Both the position numbers and the translations under genes were made by a program. Of a DNA stretch of 64,000 bases, positions 54,503-64,000 are shown one piece after another. The stretch is taken from assembly GCF_010731735.1 (NCBI RefSeq), contig NZ_AP022588.1, positions 2,790,001-2,854,000 on the forward strand, in the 5' to 3' direction. How positions within the stretch are numbered: position 1 is the stretch's first letter; each line of letters begins with the position of its first letter. Below the pieces are notes generated by a model, which saw nothing but the letters and a program-made list of their open reading frames with translations, had not been told where the DNA came from and did not search any database. The DNA comes from Mycolicibacterium sediminis (GTDB lineage Bacteria; Actinomycetota; Actinomycetes; Mycobacteriales; Mycobacteriaceae).

Positions 54503-55288
54503 TCAGGTGCCGGTGTAGGTGGCCTTGCCGGGTCCCACCTCGAGGAAGCTGACCACGGCTCGGCGCAGGTCGTCGGTCTCGAACAGGGCGCCGGACACGT
54601 CGGGGGTGACGGTGTCGGCGTGCCGCACGCCGCCCGAGCGCCAGGCGGCGATGATCTCCTTGGTCGCCGCGTGCGCCTTCGTGGGCCCGGCCGCCAGCCG
54701 GGCCACCAGCGCACGGGCCGCGGCGTCGACGTCGTCGTGGACGGCGTTGACGACGCCCCAGTCGGCGAGCGTCGCCGCGTCGTACGTGTCGCCGGTCATC
54801 ACCAGTTCGCGTGCCCGTCCCGAGCCGGCGCGCTCGGCGAGGCGCTGCGGTCCACCCATCGACGGGGTGAGCCCGACGACCGTCTCCACCAAACCGAACT
54901 TCGCGCGCGGAGCGGCGAGGATGATGTCGCAGGCCAGCGCGATCTCGAACGCCGCGGTCAGCGTGAGTCCGTGGGCGGCGAACACCACCGGACACGGCAG
55001 CGCCTCGAGCGGATCGATGATGCCGGCGAACAGCCGGCGCCACAGGTCGGCGCCCTGGGCTGCGGAGAGGCCCTGGAAGACGTGGACGTCGACGCCCGCG
55101 GAGTTCACCTTGCCCTCCGCGCGCAGCAGCAGCGCCCGTGGCGGATCGGCGGCCAGTTCGGCGACGTGGGCGATCAACGCGTCGAACATCGACTGGTCGA
55201 ACAGGTTCAGGGGGCCGTGGTCGAAGGTCAGGACCGCGACGCCGGAGCCGTCGTCGGAACGCTCCAGCGAAAGGGGGGCATCGGGCAC
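54503..55288 (-). CDS. Enoyl-CoA hydratase/isomerase-family protein
   Basis: 261 residues from GTG 55288. Crotonase-fold features: AVLTFDHGPLNLFDQSMFDAL, the CoA-binding turn AEGKVNSAGVDVHVF (oxyanion hole G), and AAHGLTLTAAFEIALACDIILAA followed by FGLVETVVGLTPSMGG with the second catalytic-Glu position. The first oxyanion segment reads VNSAGVDV rather than the usual FSAGADL, so side activity is uncertain. It forms a two-gene leftward unit with the SDR and is divergent from the acyl-CoA dehydrogenase at 55387. Confidence 0.9.
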   Translation of the reverse strand: MPDAPLSLERSDDGSGVAVLTFDHGPLNLFDQSMFDALIAHVAELAADPPRALLLRAEGKVNSAGVDVHVFQGLSAAQGADLWRRLFAGIIDPLEALPCPVVFAAHGLTLTAAFEIALACDIILAAPRAKFGLVETVVGLTPSMGGPQRLAERAGSGRARELVMTGDTYDAATLADWGVVNAVHDDVDAAARALVARLAAGPTKAHAATKEIIAAWRSGGVRHADTVTPDVSGALFETDDLRRAVVSFLEVGPGKATYTGT

Positions 55289-55386
55289 GTCCGTCAGGGT
55301 GCCACACGGACGGTCGACCGGTGATCGCGTCCCGGGCCGTCGGTAGATTGGGAGTCCAGAAGCACACGTCGGCAAGGAGTCAGGCC

Positions 55387-56532
55387 ATGAAGCGCACGCT
55401 GTTCGACGAGGATCACGACGCCTTCCGTGAGTCGGTGCGCGGGTTCGTCACCCGCACCATCGAGCCGGCCGAGGAGAAGATGATCGAGCAGCGCTACGTC
55501 GATCGGGACAGCTGGCTGGAGGCGGGACGCAACGGCTACCTCGGCCTCGAGGTGCCCGAGGAGTACGGCGGCAGTGGCGCCGACGACTACCGCTTCAACG
55601 CCATCCTCAACGAGGAACTCGCGCGGTCCAGCGCGGCCGTCGCGTCGGCGTTCAGCATCCAGTTCGACATCGTCGCGCCCTACCTGGTGAAGCTGACCAC
55701 AGAGGAGCAGCGCCAGGAGTGGCTGCCGAGGTTCTGCTCGGGTGAGTTGATCACCGCGATCGCGATGACGGAGCCGTCGGGCGGGTCGGACCTCGCGGCG
55801 CTCAAGACGACCGCGGTCAAGGACGGCGACGACTACGTCATCAACGGCTCGAAGACGTTCATCACCAACGGAACCCAGGCCGACCTCATCGTCGTCGCCA
55901 CCCGCACGTCGCCGGAGAAGAAGGCCAGGGGCATCACGCTGTTCGCCGTCGAGGCAGACGACGAAGGCTTCTCCCGCGGACGCAAGCTGGACAAGGTCGG
56001 GCAGCCCGAGGCCGACACCGCCGAACTGTTCTTCGAGGACGTCCGGGTGCCGGCGGCGCGGATGATCGGCGAACTCGACGGTGGGTTCATCCACATGATG
56101 ACGCTGCTGCCCCAGGAGCGGATCAGCGGTGCGGTGCAGAACCTGGCTCATGCCCGGCGCTCGCTGGACGACACGCTGCAGTACGCCCAGGAGCGCAAGG
56201 CGTTCGGGCAGCAGATCGGCTCCCTGCAGTGGAACAAGTTCCTGCTGGCCGAGTTGGTCACCAAACTCGATGTGGCACAGGCGTTCATCGACAACTGCGT
56301 GGCGGCGCACACCCTCGGGGAACTCTCGGCCATCGATGCGGCGAAGGCCAAGTGGTGGAGTTCGCAGGTGCAGAACGAGATCCTCGACCACTGCGTGCAG
56401 CTGCACGGCGGCTACGGCTACATGAACGAGTACCGGGTCGCGCGAGCGTGGAAGGACGCGCGCGTCACGAAGATCTGGGCCGGTTCCAACGAGATCATGA
56501 AGGAACTGATCGGACGCGACCTCGGCCTGTAG
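55387..56532 (+). CDS. Acyl-CoA dehydrogenase
   Basis: 381 residues from ATG 55387, preceded by AAGGAG. FAD-binding segments AIAMTEPSGGSDLAALK and TFITNGTQADLIVV are clear. The C-terminal domain has QERKAFGQQIGSLQ and CVQLHGGYGYMNEY, with KIWAGSNEIMKELIGRD at the end, where the catalytic base is expected (GSNE type). It likely catalyses the first step of a beta-oxidation route together with the divergently encoded hydratase and SDR. Long-chain or branched substrates are possible but not readable. Confidence 0.93.
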   Translation: MKRTLFDEDHDAFRESVRGFVTRTIEPAEEKMIEQRYVDRDSWLEAGRNGYLGLEVPEEYGGSGADDYRFNAILNEELARSSAAVASAFSIQFDIVAPYLVKLTTEEQRQEWLPRFCSGELITAIAMTEPSGGSDLAALKTTAVKDGDDYVINGSKTFITNGTQADLIVVATRTSPEKKARGITLFAVEADDEGFSRGRKLDKVGQPEADTAELFFEDVRVPAARMIGELDGGFIHMMTLLPQERISGAVQNLAHARRSLDDTLQYAQERKAFGQQIGSLQWNKFLLAELVTKLDVAQAFIDNCVAAHTLGELSAIDAAKAKWWSSQVQNEILDHCVQLHGGYGYMNEYRVARAWKDARVTKIWAGSNEIMKELIGRDLGL

Positions 56533-56560
56533 CGCTCCGTTCCACGGCGGACCGGCGGAC

Positions 56561-57217
56561 ATGTCGGACCCCTCCGACAGACTCGGGGGCGTGCTCGCCG
56601 ACCTCGTCCTGCCGCTGGAGTGCGGGGGCTGTGGCGTGCCCGGGACCCGCTGGTGTGACGCCTGCGCACAGTCGGTCGGCACCCGCGCGGACGAGCCGGT
56701 CCTGGTCACCCCGCGGCTGGATCCGGGCGTGCCGGTGTTCTCGCTGGGCCGCTACGCCGGTGCCCGCAGACAGGCCATCGTCGGGGTCAAGGAACGTGGC
56801 CGGGCCGACCTCGTCGTCCCGCTCGGTGCCGCGCTCCGGGCCGGGCTGACCCGGCTGCTCGCCTGGGGCGTGGTGACGGCCCCGCTGACGCTGGTGCCTG
56901 CGCCGACGCGCGCGACCGCGGCACGACGTCGCGGTGGTGACCCGGTGGCGAGGATCGCGCGGGTGGCCGAGCGCCCCGGAGTGGACGTCGTCGAGGCGCT
57001 GCGCATGCGTGCGTTCACGCGCGACTCGGTGGGGCTCTCGGCCGACGCCCGACAGCGCAACGTCGCGGGCCGGGTCCGGTTGCGCAGGTCCGTCCGCGGC
57101 GAGGTGGTGCTGATCGACGACGTCGTGACCACCGGCGCCACAGCCTGCGAGTCGGTGGACGTCCTGCATGCCGCCGGCGCCCACGTCACCGCGATCCTGG
57201 TGATCGCGCACGCGTGA
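56561..57217 (+). CDS. ComF-family phosphoribosyltransferase-like protein
   Basis: 218 residues, counterpart of Rv3242c. An N-terminal zinc-finger-like CGGCGVPGTRWCDAC and a type I PRTase domain with the PRPP loop VVLIDDVVTTGATACES are typical of ComF/GntX proteins. LVPAPTRATAARRRGGDPV supplies the conserved early motif. In other bacteria ComF serves DNA uptake; in mycobacteria its role is not settled. It lies before hpf across a 268-base non-coding gap. Confidence 0.9.
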   Translation: MSDPSDRLGGVLADLVLPLECGGCGVPGTRWCDACAQSVGTRADEPVLVTPRLDPGVPVFSLGRYAGARRQAIVGVKERGRADLVVPLGAALRAGLTRLLAWGVVTAPLTLVPAPTRATAARRRGGDPVARIARVAERPGVDVVEALRMRAFTRDSVGLSADARQRNVAGRVRLRRSVRGEVVLIDDVVTTGATACESVDVLHAAGAHVTAILVIAHA

Positions 57218-57485
57218 CTACACGCCACCGGTGCGCGTCAGATGAAGATCTCGAAACACGTTCGCGAAATGTGTGGCACTGGCAGGTGAACTCGGACTAC
57301 CGTCGGGTCAACCACCCGTGAGTGCCTCACGGCGGCGCCGCTCTAGACCGACGCCACATCGCCTGACCGCGGTAGGAGGTGAGTTCTCGACACCTTGCGC
57401 CGGTGGGCGGAGATTTCCAGATCGACCGTCGGCGCGTTTTTCGACCAGCCGGCACGCGCAGGCGTGCGATGCGAAGAGAAACGAG

Positions 57486-58178
57486 ATGCCAAGTATGTCA
57501 GTCAATTCCGTACAAGCTTCATCCTCGACCATGGTCGTCGACGACGACCAGACCGCACCCACTCCCCACGCCGAGGTCGTCGTCAAGGGCCGCAACGTCG
57601 AAGTCCCCGATCACTTCCGCACCCACGTGTCGGAGAAGCTCGCACGTCTCGAGCGCTTCGACCGCACCATCTACCTCTTCGACGTCGAACTCGACCACGA
57701 ACGGAACCGACGCCAGCGTAAGAACTGTCAGCACGTCGAGATCACCGCCCGGGGCCGCGGGCCCGTCGTCCGCGGTGAGGCGTGCGCGGAGAGCTTCTAC
57801 GCCGCCCTGGAGGCCGCCGTCTCCAAGCTCGAGAACAGACTCCGTCGCAGCAAGGATCGGCGCAAGATCCACTACGGCGAGAAGACGCCCGTGTCGGTGG
57901 CCGAGGCCACCAAGACCGTCGACCCCGACGCCTTCCTCCCGCCGCAGCCGTCCGAACCTCGGGTCCTCGACGGTGACGGGTCGGACCAGGAGCACGAACC
58001 CGGCCACATCGTCCGGACCAAGGAGCACCCGGCCAACCCCATGAGCGTCGACGACGCCCTCTACGAGATGGAACTCGTCGGGCACGACTTCTTCCTCTTC
58101 CACGACTCCGACAGCGACAAGCCGACCGTCGTGTACCGGCGGCACGCCTACGACTACGGGATCATCCGGCTGTCCTGA
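57486..58178 (+). CDS. hpf: Long-form ribosome hibernation-promoting factor
   Basis: 230 residues from ATG 57486; ATG 57495 is an alternative. The N-terminal ~110-residue S30AE domain has AEVVVKGRNVEVPDHFRTHV and a basic patch NRRQRKNCQHVEI, then LENRLRRSKDRRKIH. A charged linker of about 65 residues leads to the C-terminal dimerisation domain (PMSVDDALYEMELVGHDFFLF and VYRRHAYDYGIIRLS). Long HPF dimerises 70S ribosomes or, in mycobacteria, stabilises them in stasis. The 268-base upstream gap holds no recognised promoter. A strong terminator follows. Confidence 0.95.
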   Translation: MPSMSVNSVQASSSTMVVDDDQTAPTPHAEVVVKGRNVEVPDHFRTHVSEKLARLERFDRTIYLFDVELDHERNRRQRKNCQHVEITARGRGPVVRGEACAESFYAALEAAVSKLENRLRRSKDRRKIHYGEKTPVSVAEATKTVDPDAFLPPQPSEPRVLDGDGSDQEHEPGHIVRTKEHPANPMSVDDALYEMELVGHDFFLFHDSDSDKPTVVYRRHAYDYGIIRLS

Positions 58179-58199
58179 CCCGAGGACCTGCCACGAAGG

Positions 58200-58229
58200 G
58201 CCCCCCATCCCCGCGGGATGGGGGGCTTT
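58200..58229 (+). terminator. Rho-independent terminator after hpf
   Basis: A 12-base perfect stem, GCCCCCCATCCC with GGGATGGGGGGC, encloses a 3-base loop and is followed by TTT. It begins 22 bases after the hpf stop and separates hpf from secA1. Confidence 0.92.
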
Positions 58230-58326
58230 CGTAGCAACAGCGCTGGTGCGCTGGGACCGGACCGCGCGGCGAGTCGCCTACGATGGATGACGCTTGAAGG
58301 TCCATCAACCCGCAGGGGATAGTTCT

Positions 58327-61167
<2,841 letters not shown>

Positions 61168-61193
61168 GCCGCGAATCAGGCGGAAGCGGCTGG

Positions 61194-61691
61194 TCAGCCG
61201 ATCTGGAGTGCGACCAGCTGCCACCGGCCGTTGACGACCTCCACTCGTGCGGCGATCGCGCGGACCCGGGTGCCCCGGGTGTAGGTGGCGAACACCTCGG
61301 CCGCCGCCGGCTCCTCCGGCCCGGCGTCCAGCGTGCGCAGCCGAACGCGTCGCAGCACGGCCGCGCCGTCGGCCGCCGGATTGCGCGACAGCACGGCGAC
61401 GGTGTCGATCAGGCTGGGCCGCAACGAGTTCCGCAGTTGAGCGATCGGTCTGCGCCGGTCGACCACTTCGAGCACGCAGCGCAGCGCCGTGTCGGCGAAG
61501 ACGGCGGCAGCACGCGGCGCGGGTGGCTCGCGCAGCGGACGGTCCGCCGGCGCCAGGGGTCGCGGCGTGTGCCGGTGCAGCGCGGCAGGCGAGGGTGACG
61601 GACACGGCGGCGTCGACGCGCCGACGGGCGGCGGTTCGTAGTCGACGACGGGCGAGATGAGGGACGGACGGGTGGTGGCGGTCCGGGCCAT
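61194..61691 (-). CDS. Rv3235-family protein (Ala/Arg/Pro-rich)
   Basis: 165 residues from ATG 61691. The first ~65 residues are Pro/Arg-rich and look disordered. The second part is a compact alpha/beta domain (ALRCVLEVVDRRRPIAQLRNSLRPSLIDTV, in two parts, then ARVEVVNGRWQLVALQIG). It matches the small actinobacterial Rv3235 family (DUF6459), which often neighbours secA. Function unknown. It is convergent with secA1, 26 bases away, and divergent from the acyltransferase gene. Confidence 0.8.
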   Translation of the reverse strand: MARTATTRPSLISPVVDYEPPPVGASTPPCPSPSPAALHRHTPRPLAPADRPLREPPAPRAAAVFADTALRCVLEVVDRRRPIAQLRNSLRPSLIDTVAVLSRNPAADGAAVLRRVRLRTLDAGPEEPAAAEVFATYTRGTRVRAIAARVEVVNGRWQLVALQIG

Positions 61692-61906
61692 GGGCAGTCT
61701 CCAGCGGTGGGTAGGGGTGAGCCGTCTGCTGGAGAGGTGCAGATGATCCATGATCCCACGACGGGACGACGTCTCCGAGCACCCGTCATGCGGTCTCCTA
61801 GCTTCGGCGGTTACCGTGACGGGATCAGTGGAAGGGTCCCGGCGTCGTGCGGGCCCTCCGTCAGAGGTCGTCTGCGTGACGTCGATCGAGGAGAGGTGGC
61901 GACGTC

Positions 61907-63316
61907 ATGGTGACCAGGTTGTCGGCGGCCGACGCGTCCTTCTATCACCTGGAGAACTCGTCGACCCCGATGTACGTGGGGACGCTGTCGATCCTGCGCA
62001 GGCCGCGCAGCGGTCTGAGTTACGAGACGCTGTTGGCCGCCGTCGAGCAGCGGCTGCCGCAGATTCCGCGGTACCGCCAGAAGGTTCGCGAGGTCTCGTT
62101 CGGGCTGGCCCGGCCGGTGTGGGTCGACGACCGCGAGTTCGACATCACGTATCACATCCGGCGGTCGGCACTTCCGTCCCCGGGCAGCGACGCGCAACTG
62201 CACGACCTGGTCGCCCGCCTCGGCTCGCGTCCGCTGGACAAGTCACGCCCGCTCTGGGAGATGTACCTCGTCGAGGGGCTGACCAAGAACCGCATCGCGA
62301 TCTACACCAAGTCCCATCAGGCCCTCGTCAACGGCATGACGGCGCTGGAGATCGGGCACGTCATCGCCGACCGGACGCAGAAACCGCCGGAGTTCGGCGA
62401 GGACATCTGGATCCCCGGCCGGGAGCCCGGTGACGCGCAGCTGCTGCTGGGCGCGCTCGGCGAGTGGGTGACCAGGCCCACCGCGCAGCTGGCGGCGGTC
62501 CGGTCGACGCTGACCGACGCGGTCACCAACACCGGTCAGCTCGTCGACGTGGCGCGGCGGATGGCCGACGTGGCCCGCACGGTGGCCCGGGGAACGGCGC
62601 CCAGCAGTCCGCTCAACGCCACGGTGTCGCGCAACCGCCGGATCACGGTGGCGGGCCACGACCTCGACGACTACCGCACGCTGCGCGCCCGGTACGACTG
62701 CGACGTCAACGACGTGGTGCTCGCGGTGGTCGCGGGTGCGCTGCGCTACTGGCTGATGTCGCGTGGCGAGCCGGTGACCACGACGTCGACGGTCCGTGCG
62801 ATGGCGCCGATGTCGGTGTACCCCGACGGCGAGCTGGACGTGACCGGACCGGGTCAGGCCATCAGCGAGGTCTCGCCATTCCTAGTCGACCTGCCGGTGG
62901 GGGAGGGCAACGCCGTCGTCCGGCTGTCCCAGATCGCGCACGCCACCGAGTCCGCGTCGACCGCCGCGAGCCTGGTCGACGCGAGGACGATCGTCACGCT
63001 GTCGGGCTTCGCGCCGCCGACGTTGCACGCCATGGGGATTCGCGTGGCGACGAGTTTCTCGGCGCGACTGTTCAACCTGCTGATCACCAACGTCCCGGGC
63101 GCGCAGAAGCAGATGTTCGTGGCGGGCACCAAGCTCCTCGAGACGTACGCCGTGCCGCCGCTGCTGCACAACCAGACCATGGCGATCGGGGTGACGTCGT
63201 ACAACGGGATGCTCTACTTCGGCATCAACGCCGACCGCGACGCGATGAGCGACGTCGACGTGCTGCCCGGCCTACTGCGCGAATCGCTCGACGAACTGCT
63301 GGACTCAGCCCGCTGA
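61907..63316 (+). CDS. WS/DGAT-family acyltransferase (Tgs3-like) with altered catalytic motif
   Basis: 469 residues, the usual family length. N-terminal LSAADASFYHLENSSTPMYVG and PLDKSRPLWEMYLVEGL are wax ester synthase/diacylglycerol acyltransferase signatures; late ITNVPGAQKQMFVAG and LYFGINADRDAMSDVD also match. The HHXXXDG motif reads HQALVNG (H137 to G143), so the second His and the Asp are Gln and Asn. It corresponds in position to Rv3234c (tgs3). It may have low or changed activity. It is divergent from the Rv3235-like gene and convergent with the stress protein. Confidence 0.9.
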   Translation: MVTRLSAADASFYHLENSSTPMYVGTLSILRRPRSGLSYETLLAAVEQRLPQIPRYRQKVREVSFGLARPVWVDDREFDITYHIRRSALPSPGSDAQLHDLVARLGSRPLDKSRPLWEMYLVEGLTKNRIAIYTKSHQALVNGMTALEIGHVIADRTQKPPEFGEDIWIPGREPGDAQLLLGALGEWVTRPTAQLAAVRSTLTDAVTNTGQLVDVARRMADVARTVARGTAPSSPLNATVSRNRRITVAGHDLDDYRTLRARYDCDVNDVVLAVVAGALRYWLMSRGEPVTTTSTVRAMAPMSVYPDGELDVTGPGQAISEVSPFLVDLPVGEGNAVVRLSQIAHATESASTAASLVDARTIVTLSGFAPPTLHAMGIRVATSFSARLFNLLITNVPGAQKQMFVAGTKLLETYAVPPLLHNQTMAIGVTSYNGMLYFGINADRDAMSDVDVLPGLLRESLDELLDSAR

Positions 63317-64000
63317 GCGGTGCCTCGGGACGATCATCACCGGCACGGGGGCGTGTCTGAGGATCTTCGAGGCCGCCGAGCCGAGGAAGACCCGCGCCAC
63401 CGGGCCTGCGGCGCCCGACCCCAGTAGCAGCACGTCCCCCTCCTGCCAGGTGACCGACTCGACGGCCTCCCGCCAGTCGTGGCCGCTGCCGACCGACACG
63501 TCGACGTCGGGTAGCGCGATCCGCTCGCGGACGTCCTCGAGTTGCCTGGAGATGTCGTCGAACGTGCGGCGCGTCCACTGCCGGACGACGAGGTCCTCGG
63601 CGGACTGCTCGATCGCTCCGGCGAACATCCGGACCGGCCGCACGGTGAACGAGGCGATCCGCAGCGAGGCCGACCACCGTCCGGCCAGTTCCGCCGCAGC
63701 GGGGATGAGTCCGTTGACGTCGGCCTCGTCGCCGTAGGCGGCGGTGAGCCTGCGAATCGGGTCCGACCCCGGCGCGTAGCCGCGGGGGGCGATGGCGACG
63801 GGCACCGATGCGGTATGGACGAGACGCTCGGTGACGCTACCCAGTCCCACCCGGCCGAGCAGACCGGACGACGACGATCCGACGACCACCAGGTCGGCGT
63901 CGTGCGCCTCGACGAGTTCGGTGAGGCCCACCGGGATCGAGGTCGAGTGGTGGACGACGACGGGGATGTCGAGGCCCGCGGGGAACTGGTGGACGACGGC
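63305..64000 (-). CDS. Tandem-domain universal stress protein (5' end outside the window)
   Basis: At least 231 residues are visible; the frame stays open to the right edge, so the N-terminus is missing. Two UspA-type nucleotide-binding motifs are present: VVVGSSSSGLLGRVGLGSVTERLV in broken form in the first domain and LLLGSGAAGPVARVFLGSAASKIL near the C-terminus (G-X2-G-X9-G-S/A type), each followed by a VPV strand. ATP-binding USPs are common in mycobacterial dormancy and stress responses. Its end overlaps the acyltransferase stop by 12 bases (convergent). Confidence 0.88.
   Translation of the reverse strand, partial: AVVHQFPAGLDIPVVVHHSTSIPVGLTELVEAHDADLVVVGSSSSGLLGRVGLGSVTERLVHTASVPVAIAPRGYAPGSDPIRRLTAAYGDEADVNGLIPAAAELAGRWSASLRIASFTVRPVRMFAGAIEQSAEDLVVRQWTRRTFDDISRQLEDVRERIALPDVDVSVGSGHDWREAVESVTWQEGDVLLLGSGAAGPVARVFLGSAASKILRHAPVPVMIVPRHRSAG

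Overview
The window is high-GC DNA from an actinobacterium, almost certainly a mycobacterium of the rapidly growing (Mycolicibacterium) type. The gene order purK-purE-fadE25 / LCP protein / rmlD-wbbL-manB / fbiA-fbiB / whiB2 / DUF3499-pmmA-TobH-manA / alkB-rubA-rubB-TetR / ahcY / tmk-mtrA-mtrB-lpqB / comF-like-hpf-secA1 / Rv3235-like / tgs3-like follows, from memory, the M. tuberculosis Rv3278c-to-Rv3234c neighbourhood. No database was searched. No tRNA, rRNA, CRISPR array or insertion sequence was seen.

Region 1 (1-13159) is an accessory exopolysaccharide island. It holds a Wzy-type polymerase/ligase, a Wzz-type co-polymerase fused to a BY-kinase-like ATPase, an FkbM methyltransferase, two GT4 glycosyltransferases, GDP-L-fucose synthase and GDP-mannose 4,6-dehydratase, a hexapeptide acyltransferase, a secreted clan GH-A glycosidase, a lipoprotein, a tiny membrane protein and a Wzx-like flippase. 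Together they suggest a Wzx/Wzy-type pathway making a fucose-containing surface polysaccharide. The chain FkbM-GT-GT-fcl is joined by 4-base stop/start overlaps.

Region 2 (13225-38417) is core: purine synthesis, cell-wall rhamnose and GDP-mannose supply, coenzyme F420 synthesis, the WhiB2 division regulator, alkane hydroxylation with its TetR regulator, and S-adenosylhomocysteine recycling.

Region 3 (38600-48731), inserted between ahcY and tmk, is the standout. After a secreted lipase and a divergent TetR repressor comes a compact six-gene operon: an HAD-like protein with a degenerate active site, then homologues of mysA (desmethyl-4-deoxygadusol synthase), mysB (O-methyltransferase), mysC (ATP-grasp), mysD (D-Ala-D-Ala-ligase-like) and mysH (Fe(II)/2-oxoglutarate oxygenase). 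This is a complete predicted pathway from sedoheptulose 7-phosphate to a mycosporine-like amino acid UV sunscreen, with MysH pointing to a palythine-type end product. It is followed by an orphan gene behind a putative 18-residue leader peptide, and by a tandemly duplicated two-gene module of unknown function.

Region 4 (48807-64000) returns to core: tmk, the MtrAB-LpqB envelope/division signalling operon, an SDR/enoyl-CoA hydratase pair divergent from an acyl-CoA dehydrogenase, a ComF-like phosphoribosyltransferase, long-form HPF, SecA1, a WS/DGAT-like acyltransferase with an altered catalytic motif, and a tandem universal stress protein cut by the window edge.

Many genes carry a TANNNT -10 hexamer 6-8 bases before the start codon, the mycobacterial leaderless-mRNA arrangement. 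I used this to choose several starts.
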